Part shown: positions 1 through 10,985 of the stretch, piece after piece
Position numbering within the stretch: position 1 is the first letter of the stretch
Layout of the letters: each line of letters begins with the position of its first letter
Assembly: GCF_905220565.1 (NCBI RefSeq)
Contig: NC_059402.1
Span: 5,209,501 to 5,273,500, forward strand
Direction: 5' to 3'
DNA: 64,000 bases
Source of the DNA: Melitaea cinxia
Lineage: Eukaryota; Arthropoda; Insecta; Lepidoptera; Nymphalidae
The notes under the pieces: generated by a model
The model's database searches: none
What the model was told of the DNA's origin: nothing
Seen by the model: the letters and a program-made list of their open reading frames with translations, nothing else
Program-made: the position numbers and the translations under genes

Positions 1-17
1 AATGAAAATATCTATAT

Positions 18-232
18 TCAAATATACGAGTATGTAAAGCCATTGTGGCGTATTCTGATAACCTTGGATTGTTCAACTCGATCGTCAAGTGTTTTACGAT
101 TCTCTGAGTACTTAGTAAGTTTTTCGGCATATTTTCGTGTATCTTGATCTTTCATCCATTTATTTATTAGCGCTGTTTCGTCACTAAATTTTTCTTCTTG
201 TTGGTAATCGTCAGTCAAATTGAATGGAACGA
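18..232 (-). CDS. Downstream (probably last) exon of an unnamed membrane protein gene
   Basis: Seen: the minus strand has a splice acceptor (ATATTTCAG) ending at 233. It is followed by an open frame of 70 codons that runs to a TGA at 18-20. The product is hydrophilic, highly charged and probably helical (for example DETALINKWMKDQDTRKYAE), with an N-glycosylation sequon (NLT) near its start. The exon begins with two bases (TC) that complete an ATC codon with the single A left over at the end of the exon at 1084-1208, so the intron phase fits. The intron is about 850 bp and holds two repeat insertions. I do not recognise the family. A weak donor (C|GTATAT) just before the stop leaves open that this is an internal exon. 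The two-exon model is inference; the reading frame and splice motifs are directly visible. Confidence 0.5.
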
Positions 233-327
233 CTGAAATATTTTGTCACACATTTATAAAAATATTGATGCAATATAATAAAAATATCTATTTTGTATTA
301 CTATTACAGATACTTAGAAAGTTTTAT

Positions 328-592
328 TGAGGTAGGGTACAGCAGGATATGTCCTGCTTAAAATTTCGAGATGCCAGTCTGGGGAAGGACTTTCAGAAGA
401 TCACAGCTAAATAGCACTGCACTCAAGTTGTGTTGTGTTCCTGTGGTAAATGAGGTGGTTAGTGCTTCTGGGAAGAGTCAGGGGTAGAATAGCGCGCCTG
501 CGATGCTTCTGGTGTTGCAAGCGTCTATAAGCTACGTTAACCGCCTATCATCAGGTGGGCAGTACGCTTGTTTGTCGATATGTGTAGACATA
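328..592 (+). repeat. Family A short retroposon
   Basis: Diverged copy of a ~280-bp interspersed repeat that begins TGAGGTAGGG(C/T)ACAGCAGG and ends near GTACGCTTGTTTG-CGA. Better copies lie at 13160 and 62514. It sits in the intron between the two left-edge exons. No A/B-box head is obvious; it is probably a SINE or a LINE-tail derivative. Confidence 0.75.
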
Positions 593-595
593 TAG

Positions 596-690
596 CTTAT
601 ATATAAAATTCTCGTGTCACAATGTTAATTACAATGCTCCTCCGAAATGGCTGGACCGATTTTATGAAATTTTGTGTGCATATATATATT
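596..690 (+). repeat. 5' fragment of Helitron family H2
   Basis: Matches the start of the H2 elements seen at 27502-27702 and 47010-47120 (TATATATAAAATTCTCGTGT, then ...CTCCTCCGAAATGGCTGGACC). Truncated before the 3' CTAG end. It abuts the family A copy. Confidence 0.55.
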
Positions 691-692
691 AA

Positions 693-1083
693 TATAAAAC
701 TTATTTATGACTATGTCTTCAACTATCAACAACTAATGGCTAACCTTCTTCATCATCATCCATTCTTCTTTTAATGTGAGCTAAGTCCGGCCTGTCGTAA
801 AACTGACCTCGCCGCATGTAGACTCGTATGTCGGACCCTAATTTAAACATTTGCATTATTAGGTAATCATCTTGAACGTTAATAACAAAGTTATTTGCAA
901 TAGTTATATAATCTTAAAGATGTTATTTTGAAAGATACTGTAGCTCACAATCAGCTATAAGCATTTATTACATATAAATATGTACAAAAAGTTATGTTTC
1001 ATATTAAGGTTATGTATGCCACATACTATATCTTACAGGCTAAATGAAAAGTACAGTTAAATAAAACTTAAAAAAATACGTAC
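693..1083. other. Intron sequence without recognised features
   Basis: AT-rich. The minus-strand donor GTACGT is at its right edge; no repeat family or coding potential recognised. Confidence 0.4.
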
Positions 1084-1208
1084 TGGTAAGTGTGACGAAT
1101 TCCGCTAGGCAGTAGTTGTAGCCGTAAGCGATACCAGCAATTACAGCAATAAGCAGTCCGCAGCATACAGCGAAAGCCAACCAGCACGAAAGACAAAAAG
1201 TCAACGCC
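1084..1208 (-). CDS. Upstream exon encoding a transmembrane segment, same gene as 18-232
   Basis: Seen: a 125-nt island, clearly richer in G+C than its surroundings, bounded on the minus strand by AAATCAG at its start and by the donor A|GTACGT at its end. It encodes 41 residues with a strongly hydrophobic run (AVCCGLLIAVIAGIAYGYNY and the residues before it), a likely single membrane-spanning helix, followed by CLAEFVTLT. An in-frame TAA lies just upstream of the acceptor, so the open frame begins essentially at the splice site, as expected for a real internal exon. It starts with one base of a split codon and ends with one, matching the two-base start of the exon at 232. Earlier exons were not found. 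Expected topology is a membrane anchor followed by a glycosylated, charged tail. Function unknown. Confidence 0.5.
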
Positions 1209-1628
1209 CTGATTTATCGTATACAGCAGATGTTACTATAACTTAAGTTTTATAATACAAAATGGGAATATTTCGAAGTTGTAATCATTTCTAAGTTAAT
1301 ATACTTGAAGTTTTCTGTATAAAACGACGACTTCGTCTAAGTCATATATACAGTACAGTTTCTACTGTTCATAAATGTGCATATTACCTAGGAAACGTAT
1401 AGACTTTAAAGGATTTTTTTTTAAATTACAAATATACTTATCACCGAAAATTTTTAACTGCTATTGACGATAAATATTTAATATATGCTTTTGCAATAAC
1501 AATAATATAATAATTCAATAATAACTTGATTTACAGAATACACGAGTTTATTGCCAAATGTTACTAATATCTCTTATTCTTTGTTTCTATTTAAATCTTA
1601 TCATCAATCCAGTTATGTAATAATTGTG
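1209..1628. other. No feature seen
   Basis: AT-rich sequence upstream of the exon at 1084-1208; presumed intron. No exon or named repeat recognised. Confidence 0.4.
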
Positions 1629-1958
1629 TTTGCAAGTAAACGAAGAAAAACCGACTTCAATTATATCGACAAGTAATACAACGTAGGTAGACGAAAAAAT
1701 AGTCAAGTAAATACGCATTATCAAAGATTACTCCAAAAGTTGTAATTAGATCTCGATGAAATTTAAATATGACCACATGATAAATATCGACTTTCGATTA
1801 AATTAAAAATCATCAAAATTGGTAGACCCAGTAAAAAGTTATGCGGTTTTTTGAGAGTTAACCTCAAGATCCCATCATCAGATCCTGGTTTTCTTATCAT
1901 GGTAACAAACTAGGGATATCTTCTTTTGAAGTCGGTTTCTTTTTTTGAAGTCGATTAA
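1629..1958 (-). repeat. Family F non-autonomous element, internally deleted
   Basis: One end reads TTGTGTTTGCAAGTAAACG-AAAACCGACTTCAA and the other, inverted, TTTGAAGTCGGTTTC, so the element is bounded by inverted AACCGACTTCAA motifs. The internal phrases ATCGACAAGTAATACAACGT and CAGATCCTGGTTTTCTTATC recur in the copies at 39484, 39918, 57464 and 61744. Superfamily not determined. Confidence 0.7.
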
Positions 1959-2082
1959 AAACAAATTTCAAATTGTTTTCTCTACCCTTGACATATCTTT
2001 GATCTTTAATTTTTTAATGCATCGATAGGAGTTATGAGTATAACTATACTATACATTTGAAATTAAGTATTTTATTTATACA

Positions 2083-2345
2083 TCTATATATATAAATAGA
2101 ATTGAAGTGTCTTCCGTGATTACTAAATAACTGTGATTTTCAAGAACACACAGGTCCTAATTATTTACACGATACTAAAACACAATCAATGGATTTCAAA
2201 AATTCGGTAGTCTGTCTTTTTTTTCTGTTTCTCCAGGCTAATTTTTGGAACGGTTGAACTGATTTTTATAGGACTGTTACTGGAAGATGAAGGAGGTTGT
2301 GGTGCCACATATAGGCTACTTTTTACCTCGAAATTCTCGCGAAAC
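2083..2345 (+). repeat. Eroded Helitron-like remnant
   Basis: Starts A|TCTATATATATAAATAGAATT, the typical start of lepidopteran Helitrons, and contains the diverged phrase GGAACGGTTGAACTGATTTT, the counterpart of 'AAACGGCTGGACCGATTT' in family H1. No convincing CTAG end seen. Confidence 0.35.
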
Positions 2346-2574
2346 CGAGCCTACCGCCCAGATAGATATGAAACAACCAAACAATTATATAAATACTAAA
2401 CTATTAAACAAATACGACAGATTTTGCTAGCAAAAACAATTCAAATCACGAAAGGTTTAAATTATAAAAATAAATATTTAAAATATAAAAATAATAAAAA
2501 AATAAATAAAATATTACATTCTACATACCAAAAAAAAATCGATTTAAATACATGACAAATTAAAAACAATTTTA

Positions 2575-2765
2575 CAATTTTATATAGACATATATCTGTA
2601 TATCTCTCTCTGGAACGGCTAAAATAAAATAAAGCAGGTCTCATGGCAACATTTGCTTTTTATCCCATAATTCCCATGGTATCGGGAACACGCCGTTAAA
2701 AAAATAAAGAGTATTTTGATAGAATCTCTACGAAAACCGAACAAATTCACAGATAAAGCTAGTCT
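2575..2765 (-). repeat. Probable transposon remnant
   Basis: The minus strand carries phrases common in lepidopteran interspersed repeats (ATGGGAATTATGGGATAAAA; GTTCGGTTTTCGTAGAGA). The short open frames here are incidental. No ends defined. Confidence 0.25.
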
Positions 2766-3073
2766 TTGAAATAAAATACATATCTTACCTTTGAAATAGA
2801 TCCAAAGTCCAAGCAAAACAGCTACAAATGGAACACATAACCTCGCTTTGCCAACAATGTACTCGTATGTTCGCTATTAAATCACCGAGTGGTTCACATG
2901 ATCATGGTTGATTCATCGATGGTTTAGCTAAAATAAGAAAACTCGATATATCTATTTTATGATATGGTGAGGAGATATAAGCCTAGTTTAGCGTGGCACT
3001 CCTCAACTGATGAAATTTGACGAGTACTTTTTTAGTTATCACTAACAATGCCTTCCAGTACGTTGATGATCGC

Positions 3074-3172
3074 TTCAGCCTGTAATATCCCACTGCTGGA
3101 CATAGACCTCTATCCACCTAGGACACATGGATCAGAGCTTAATTCACTACGCTAATTCAGTGCGGGTTGGCG
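3074..3172 (-). repeat. Family B short retroposon, 3' fragment
   Basis: Contains CAGCCTGTAATATCCCACTG followed by 'GATCAGAGCTTAA' and 'GTGCGGGTTGGCG', as in the longer copies at 8325 and 63045. The sense strand is minus, ending ...GATATTACAGGCTGA. Confidence 0.7.
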
Positions 3173-4757
3173 TTGATGATGATCTCATTTTATTAGTTTT
3201 CGACAAAATTGTAGTGGGTGTTTTTGTTTGAGTACAAATATTTTTTTTTTTTTATAAACCTTTTGCTATTAGCCTTAGCCTTTTGCTATTTTATTTCGAG
3301 TTATAATTGCGTGTTTATGTTTATTTTGAAGTTTTAGTACTTATAAACTTGTTGGTTAATGTAGTTGTGAAAGAGGACGTGAGATAAGTTCGAAATATAT
3401 CGAAACTATTGCGTCAATTTTCAAAGGTACAAAGATATCCCAATTGTTATTTTCTGTTACTTGTTTATTTTAGTAATTAGAGGAAACTTGAATTGTTTTT
3501 GAGTCGTCTGTTATTATATTTTTTTGTTGTTGCTGTACTGCTTGTCTCCTAAATAAAAACAAACAAAATGACATTCTATTGTAAACGTGATAATATTTAG
3601 ATCCTATATGAATATAATGTGATAAGTTTTTCTGACTATTGTTTATTGAAACAAAATTATTTATCGAGAACGTGTATTTCTGTTACATATCATTATGAAA
3701 GATAAGGAAACCACTGTTTTAGATTTTAGAATTACTGTTAAAAATATTTTATTAAAGAAAAATGTTTGTAATACAATCTTATAGGTTTATGTTTATGAGT
3801 ATTGTACACGACATGAACTCGAATGCCTGGTTGTGAAAATATAGCACGTGATTCACTTTTTAAATTAAATTATTATTATCAACACACCTATCATTCAAAT
3901 CCTAACAAAAATATCAAGTTAATAAGCTGCGGAAAAATTAAAATCAAACCAAAGCAAACGTAAACGTCAAAATTAATTCCTACTCTTTGGAGTAATGGCA
4001 TTTAGTTCTGCCAGTTTGACAGAAATTATTTTTTTTTCTAATACAATTTACGAGAAGGTAGAAAGGAGACTGGTTGATTTTTTCGAAAATCTATAGAGGC
4101 TGATATATGAGACGATATGAGAGGTGATTTAGAAAAAAAAAACCGCTAAGTGTGAGACGGACTCGCAACCCTACCACTACTACAATCGTATAATTTAATC
4201 AGAATAAATCTGAAATTAAACACTTTTTTATAGAAGAATGCACTAATTGCATTTTATTCTGTTGCATTTTTATTTTGACAGATTATCAGGGTCATAGTAG
4301 TATAGAAATTTTAAGATTCGTCCTATGACGTTTTAAAATAATCAAAAACTTAAAAAGTTCTATCTTTCCAAAAAAAACCTTTCGAGAAAACTTAAAATTA
4401 ATAATGACAAATAAATACACAATAGTAAATTGCATAATTATTAATGTACAAATTAAAACTGTTATTAGAATTGTTTTTATATTTATCAAATGTAAGCTAT
4501 ACGAGTTCTTCGTAGCATTGTACAAACCTTAGTGGGTTTTTCCGCTTGTAAATATGACTTTATATAAATTGTGTTTAATTGAAAATTAAATAAAGAAAAC
4601 TACAAGGAGATAAGATTATGGGATGATGGATTAAGGGGACCAGCAGAGGGTGTGTTTAAATATTTTTTTATTAATATTAACTTCTTGAATATTTTTGGCA
4701 CTTACGTTACATTACTTATACAAATGTCACATTTCTTAATAATTTTTATCATTATTA
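3173..4757. other. Long AT-rich stretch, little seen
   Basis: No coding exon or full repeat recognised. A short phrase at about 4141-4175 (CGCTAAGTGTGAGACGGACT) resembles a phrase common in lepidopteran transposons, too short to classify. Confidence 0.35.
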
Positions 4758-5075
4758 CAGCCTATACAGTCCACTGCTGGACATAGGTCTCCACAAGTTT
4801 ACGCCAAAAATAACGTGAACTCATGTGTTTTGCCCATAGTCACCACGCTGGGCAGGCGGGTTGGTGACCGCAGTACTGGCTTTGTCGCACCGAAGACGCT
4901 GCTGCCCGTTTTCGGCCTGTGTATTTCAAAGCCAGCAGTTGGATGGCTATCCCGCCACCAGTCGGCTTTTTAAGTTCCAAGGTGGTAGTGAAACTGTGAT
5001 ATCCCTTAGTCGCCTCTTACGACACCCACGGGAAGAGAGGGGGTGGCTAAATTCTTTAGTACCGTAGCCACGCAG
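4758..5075 (-). repeat. Family C retroposon (about 320 bp)
   Basis: One of seven copies in the window. Sense strand (minus) runs from CTGCGTGGCTACGGTACTAA to ...AGTGGACTGTATAGGCTG with a short trinucleotide tail. The antisense strand always has a ~68-codon open frame beginning MVTA; its recurrence in every copy shows it is a property of the repeat, not a gene. The 3' end matches the RTE C-terminal fragment at 18064, suggesting mobilisation by an RTE-type LINE. Confidence 0.85.
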
Positions 5076-5433
5076 TACTTAATAATACCAAACAATAATA
5101 CGAGTATAGTAGACAGTAAATCCAATGCAAATAGAGGAAATTATTTTAAAATTAAATAAAGGTTTTAATCTGGACCGTACTGAAAAATATTCTTCGTGTC
5201 TTCTTGTTGTCTGTTCTGCGTGACATTGGCGAAAATCCTTGAAGAATTACCCTTGGTATTCTGGTACTATTGGAAGCCAATATAAATAATATAATTTAGA
5301 GGATAATTATTAATATTGAATAAATTATTCTGTTAAACCAAAAGAAGTTGAAGTAGAAGAAAAATAAATTAACACATATAATATAGACATGTTGAAACAT
5401 ACACAACCTGAAAAAATGCACAAAAACCATATA

Positions 5434-5598
5434 CAGTGGCGAGCTTGACACGCGCCCGGGGCAAAAATACCTTTTTAATGCCCCCCATTCGAAAACCATA
5501 TAATATGTCCAGCAATCATTTGTTTTGCGGAACATTTGGCGCCTTTTTGTGAGTAGCGCCCGAGGTGTGATGCCCCCCCCCCCCTCGCTACGCCACTG
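5434..5598. mobile_element. 165-bp hAT-type MITE with 8-bp target duplication
   Basis: Terminal inverted repeats CAGTGGCG / CGCCACTG are directly visible. They are flanked by ACCATATA on the left and ACAATATA on the right, an 8-bp target duplication with one mismatch, the size expected for hAT. The interior holds a run of 12 or more C on the plus strand and no ORF of its own. Confidence 0.7.
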
Positions 5599-5606
5599 AC
5601 AATATA

Positions 5607-6412
5607 CAAAAGTTATTTTGTATTTAATTAGCACGCCCTAAATATAGTAATAGAAATAACAAAGTAAAACGTTTAATTAAAGTTAATTTTAAAGTACCGT
5701 GAGCTGTCATTGTTACGAGTATATTTAATATGTACTCGTATGTCATTTTACGTTTTTACTTACAAAATTAAATTAATTAAGAAAAAACTATTATTTTCTA
5801 AATGAAGAATTAAAAACATTTAAAGAGGTTTAAAAGCATTTAAGGGTATCATTAAATAGATAACGCAACGAAAAATAAGAAGGTTCTTAATTATAGACGA
5901 CATTTTTTATCTTTTGTAGGAAGGATGTAAGGAAAGATTAATTGTTCACTCACTGATTTTTAATCTGTTAACCATAAACTAATGGCCATTATTATACAAC
6001 CCTAAGTTTTATCTGGGTCCGACAGATAGAGATCATTTTTGTCTTTATTTATAAAAATGGCTTGTTAGAACGTATGTATGCACATTTATAAAACAATATT
6101 ATAAGATACGGTATCCGCTTACCAGCAGGAGAACCGTACGCTTGGTTGCCCTCAGTGAAATATACATAAAAAAACTCGCAAATACGTTCCGAACGACTGC
6201 ATCAAATGAAATAAATCTTAAATTAACAATAATAAACGTTAACAATAAAAATCAAACGAGCATCTTCAGTTATAACAAAATGTTACAAATTATTTGAATA
6301 CAATCGAATATACCGATATTCACCCGAAGTTCTATTGCTAATCTAAATAGTATTTAAATATGTCAAGTACCGCTTAAGAAAAGTTATATCGGATATTTAA
6401 GCATACAACAAA
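5607..6412. other. No feature seen
   Basis: AT-rich; no coding or repeat family recognised. The phrase 'ATCAGCAGGAGAACCGTACGCTTG'-like ending near 6120-6145 may be a very eroded family A tail. Confidence 0.3.
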
Positions 6413-6735
6413 CTTCAGCCCATCACAGTCCACTGCTGAACATAGGCCTCCGCAAGTTCACGCCAAAAATGGCGTGAACTCATTTGTGTTGCCCTTAGTC
6501 ACCACGCTGGGCAGGCGGGTTGGTGACCGCAGGGCTGACTTTGTCACACCGAAAATGCTACTGCCCATCTTCGGCATGTGTATTTGAAAGCCAGCAGTTG
6601 GATGGTTATCCCGTCATTGGTTGCCTTTTTAAGTTCCAAGGTGGTAGTGGAACTGTGTTATCCCTCAGTCGCCTCTTACGACACCCATGGAAAGAGAAGG
6701 GGTGGCTATATTCTTTACTGCCGTAACCACACAGC
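6413..6735 (-). repeat. Family C retroposon
   Basis: Full-length copy, same structure as 4758-5075, with several substitutions (for example CACTGCTGAACATAGG). The antisense MVTAGL... frame is present. About 1.3 kb separates it from the first copy, in the same orientation. Confidence 0.85.
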
Positions 6736-7494
6736 AGCACACAAGCATACAACATCTGACACTTATGTCGTACATTTGTTTCATCTAAGGTTAAAGCGTA
6801 AGAATTAAATTTTCGTAGGCGTCGTAGCGATTCGTAGTGCCATAAAAATAAACATCAATTTTAAAACCGTTAACACTTTACTAAGAGGTTACAATTTATT
6901 TTCTTGCATTGACTGACTTGTCGAGACAATAAATTGTAGCGTTTCCTTTAGACGACGAGTAAATATAAAATAAAATTCTATTTACATCTAATCTATAGTT
7001 TAGCTACGATTTATTTCGAAAAAAAATATTTACGTTTAACAAATTCAGTTTCATATTTTATTTATTTAAGGTATCATTCACATAATATACTTACAATTTT
7101 CATTGTTAATAAATTACTTTCAAAAAGCATAGAAAAAATATTTAAATTAAATATATAAATATTTAAGTTATACAATAGCAACCTAGCCAGGCTTAGCATA
7201 GAAAAAATGTAGCGATTCGAACAATAGGAGCGTGAACTAAAACAATGAAATTTATTTTGATTAAAAACATGAATGAGTATTGAAACATTTGTGACGTTTT
7301 AGTTCATCGTCGAGACCAACATAAAATAACGTTTTGTACGCGTTAAATAAATATTTGTGGTTGCAAACTAACTTGTTTTGAAGTTTGTTTTGTTCTAAAA
7401 AATATAACACAAACTTTGGTGGTTTATTTCATGTGGTATTATGTCTTGTAGTTGTAATTTTGTGTATGATGTAGCTTTCATAGCTATCTTTTAC
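6736..7494. other. No feature seen
   Basis: AT-rich, homopolymer-rich sequence with no gene or repeat family recognised. Confidence 0.4.
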
Positions 7495-7738
7495 AATCAA
7501 CAAACAAGCGTTCGGCCAACCTATAAACGCCTGCAACACAAGAAGCAAGGTGTTCTGACCACTTCCTCAACACAGGAACATAACACTACTTGAGTGCTAT
7601 ATTATTTAGCTGTGATCTTCTGTAATGTTGTGGTACTTCAAATTTTGAGCAGGATAATTTCTGCTGTGCCCTACAACAATGTGTAGGGTATTTTCCCATA
7701 CGGGCTGCTCCAGTATTCTGCTGTGCTCTACCTCTAGG
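7495..7738 (-). repeat. Family A short retroposon
   Basis: Minus-sense copy. It includes the inverse of the head (CAGGATAATTTCTGCTGTGC) and tail (AACAAGCGTTCGGCCAACCT) and has a small internal rearrangement around 7680-7720, where a CCCTAC phrase is duplicated. Confidence 0.75.
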
Positions 7739-8324
7739 TACAAAAGTCTTGGCTATTTCATGTATTTTTTAAAATATAAATATGAAATAGTTTGTTTTTA
7801 CTGATATACTTACTACCTACCTTAGGTTTCATATAGAGTTTTTACATTGTTTCTTTAAAAAGTCGGTCTAATATATAAGGGTAAGAAATTTACTACATCA
7901 GCAGCGAAATAAGTCTAACACTTTTTTTCCTCTGTGTGTGTTTGTGTGTGATCTCTTTTCCTTCTTTTTGCAGTTTCATAATTATATAAAGAAAAAAGTT
8001 ACATATTAAACATAATTAGTAATTATATATTGAACGGTGTTTCACTTACAATAAATATTTATTTTTAATTTAAAGAAACCTTTATTTACTTAAACTTCAA
8101 ACTATTGCAGGAAGAGAAAAAACAAGGAAACCGCAAAATAAACTTTAGACTTAGAGATATTTCTAGAAATTCCTTAAAAAACAAAAACAAACATATTCTA
8201 TGAAAAGAAACAAATTTTTAATTCAAATATTTCACAAAAATTAATACAGGATTTAAGACAGAATTTATTATTTATTTATTTATTTTAGGTCGTTTAACGA
8301 CAACGGTAAACACTTTACATTTAC
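7739..8324. other. No feature seen
   Basis: Low-complexity AT sequence with a TTTATT run at about 8265-8287. No exon recognised. Confidence 0.4.
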
Positions 8325-8580
8325 GCTTCAGCCTGTAATATCCCACTACTGGGCATAGGCCTCTTTCCCCATGTAGGAGAAGGATCAGAGCTTAATCCAC
8401 CACGCTGCGCCAATGCGGGTTGGCGGATATATTCCCTACTATGAGTAACGATCGCTATCAGGTGTACATGATAACAACCGGGACCGACGGCTTAACGTGC
8501 TCTCCGAGGCACGGTGGGGAGACCCACAAGGACTGCACAAACACCCAGACCACGGCAAACACCTGTATGGCCAATATAAA
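8325..8580 (-). repeat. Family B short retroposon, 5'-truncated
   Basis: Best family B copy. On the plus strand it runs from CTTCAGCCTGTAATATCCCA through GCGGGTTGGCGGATATATTC and CTCTCCGAGGCACGGTGGGG to GTATGGCCAATATAAATG. The sense strand is minus and ends with the shared 'AGGCCTATGCCCAGTAGTGG' tail. The tRNA-like head present in full-length relatives is missing. Confidence 0.8.
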
Positions 8581-8755
8581 TGTTTCTTTTCATTTAATCA
8601 CATTAAATTGATTTATACATATTATATTTTTTAAAGCCTTCCTAATTTAAACAGTCTCTTAAGTTGTCAGGAATCTCACAAGTTTCTTTCTCATTGGTAA
8701 ATACCGTACATACCATTAATAAGCGTAAAACTGTAAGATCTAGTCTACATTTATA

Positions 8756-9845
8756 TTTATTTCTTTCAGTCTTAGTAATAAGATGAATATGTGTCATGGT
8801 TGTGTGTTCTATACATATTCTAGTGATAAGTACTAGGAAGAAGGAGATTTGTCATAGATCGATTTTCTAACATCTAATAATTTCGTCTCTACTTTCCAGT
8901 AATGATTTTAATTTATTTTAATTTTTGATTTGCCGTATTATCGTAATTTAACTGGAGTTATTTTATTTAAAAGGTTACATTGATTTCCATTTGTTGCACT
9001 TCTTGCTTCACTCTAGGCTTTTTCATTACCAACTATCCTTGATGACTTGGAATCCATATTAATTCAAATTTGTTCATCAAATGGTCCGTTGTTGATCTGA
9101 ATAGACGGAACCTATACTGAAATGGTGAAATGTGTTTATTTGTTTCTACGAACCACCTGATCGTTTTACTAATTAGTGTCCAGTTTTTTCCAGTAATTTT
9201 CAAAAGTTACATATTAATGAAATGGGTCTATAATTCGTTTGATCACTTGTCATTTTTTCTAATTTTAATATTGGAATAACTGTAGCCTCTCTCCAACTAT
9301 CAGGAAACGCTTTACAAATATGTAATTATATAATTTTGGTACACATTTAATTGCTCTAGCGGGTAAATGCTTAATCTTGACGTTAGATAATTATATTGTC
9401 TGGTCCTGGACTTACACGAGTTACCTGTTGAGAAAGAATTAACATCAATTCACGAAGTGACATTTTTCATTTAGATATATGATTAGAGTTATTCTTTAAA
9501 TCGAATATTAAATTTACTTCTTGTATTACTTTATATTCAATAAAACGGTCTTCATAATTATTAGAATTCGAATTTTCTAGCAAACGTTTCAGCTGATAGT
9601 TTTCATTTGTTCCGTTAGATTTTTCAAGAACTATTCTACACTTTTTTTTATATCATATCAAAAAAACAGATCGTTTTAGCGGGGATCTATTCTATTAAAT
9701 CTAGTTTTACTGTTTTTAAGTTGTTGTATCTTTTTCCATATATACACAATGGGAGTTTTATTGTTTATAGTTAAACCCCAATATTCCTCGTATTTCTTTC
9801 GATTATCTTTAACTAATCTTCTAAAGTATGCTCTTTTCTTCTTAT
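8756..9845 (-). pseudogene. I-clade (RNase H-bearing) LINE relic
   Basis: Conceptual translation of the minus strand, with many stops and frameshifts, gives recognisable LINE ORF2 pieces in the correct order. At about 9750-9840 is a pre-RT motif (IVYIWKKIQQLKN). At about 9230-9410 is reverse transcriptase sequence (SPGPDN; AFPDSWREATVIPILK; TNYRPISLI). At about 9070-9130 is a diverged 'FR...RSTTDHLM' block. At about 9010-9050 is the RNase H motif WIPSHQGIVGNEKA. The catalytic (F/Y)xDD region between the RT and RNase H blocks is missing, so most of the RT palm was deleted. The RT plus C-terminal RNase H arrangement points to the I group (I, Nimb or R1-like). It cannot be functional. Confidence 0.65.
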
Positions 9846-10291
9846 ATAGTTACAACTTTATAATGTGAGTTAGAGTCACACAAATAAAAAAATTATTAGA
9901 TAGACATCTTTTTTTATTTGAAATTAGTAAAATGTGGATGGTGTGGAATGAGCTTTTAATTATAGGATATTGCGATAAAAGTGTTTTTTTTTTTAATTAG
10001 TTTCTTAATAAAACTAAATGTTTACGTATTTAGAGTTCATTATTATTTTTTTTTGTTAAAAAAAGTATATACGAAATGAATTAGCACCCATCACATAGTA
10101 TAAATATTAAACGAATATTGCATAATGCGTTTAGAAATCATCCTATGATATTTGTATAACTGCCAAGAATTCCCACGTAATTGTCATCAATTGTTTACGT
10201 TTTCCGATAAGAATCTGTAAATTGAAAAAAAAATGAATGAATTAAAAACTGTATAGTACATGTCTAGTTACTATTGCTATTCGAATAGCTT
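9846..10291. other. No feature seen; flank of candidate promoter
   Basis: AT-rich. Lies directly upstream of the candidate first exon at 10292. No clear TATA box at the expected distance. Confidence 0.3.
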
Positions 10292-10484
10292 CAGTCAGTC
10301 GCCGTGTATCTACGAAGGTGCACGCCCGCCCGCCCTTCGCTTTCGCCTGCTGTTACGTATTCCGACTATGTAGAACAGAAGTAACTTCGTGTAAGATATA
10401 ACTGATTATTTTTGTGATAATCGTGTAAAGTGCGTTTAAAGCTGTTGGAGAATTAACAGGAATTATACATAATAATTTATAAAG
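10292..10484 (+). other. Candidate non-coding first exon with initiator
   Basis: Seen: an arthropod-like initiator (TCAGTCAGTC at 10291-10300), then an unusually GC-rich, CpG-containing patch (CACGCCCGCCCGCCCTTCGC). A 5'UTR-like stretch follows, whose only ATG is immediately followed by TAG, and then a donor AAAG|GTAATA at 10484/10485. The patch stands out sharply from the AT-rich flanks. Inference: TSS plus 5'UTR exon of a plus-strand gene whose coding exons lie far downstream or beyond the window. No downstream exon was identified, so the gene is unknown. Confidence 0.4.
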
Positions 10485-10486
10485 GT

Positions 10487-10985
10487 AATAATACTCAATT
10501 ATAATGTTATTAAAATACTATTTTAATTATTTTTTATAACAATACGTATATATAATTAACTTAAAATAAAAATAAATTATGTTGACTTCACATACATTTT
10601 ACCTTACGGTTAGTTTAGTGTTTGTATTTTCTACAACAATTTATTGCTAGTTATAATGTAATCTATTGAAAAAAACAACAATAATATACCTAGTTGTAAA
10701 ATAGTTCTTTTTGTTGGCCTCCTTGGTTTCGTAAGTTTGATATGTATTTATTTTTATGTTTCTTTTTCTGCATGAAAAAATTTAGTTTTGCATATAACTA
10801 TAATACATATTATAAAAAATCTGCGATAAAATTTATTGTTCGTATTTATTGTTACTTTATCTATCCACGAAGGCAATCAAATTGTATACTAGTGCCAAAC
10901 TTAAGTCTATATAAATTTCTTTTTTAACGTTTGTTGTCTTAAAAGAACTTTACTCCAAACAAGATAATTGTTTATCTACAAGAGG
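10487..10985. other. No feature seen; would be intron if the exon at 10292 is real
   Basis: AT-rich. The 61-codon open frame at 10742-10927 has no coding character (Phe/Tyr/Lys-rich). Confidence 0.35.

Noticed and set aside
4861..5067. Conserved ~68-residue open frame (MVTA...LSHRRRCCP...) also at 6520, 12412, 23167, 25357, 38867 and 60996
   Set aside because: It is the antisense strand of the family C retroposon. It recurs only within copies of that repeat and some copies have lost its start or middle, so it is not a gene family.
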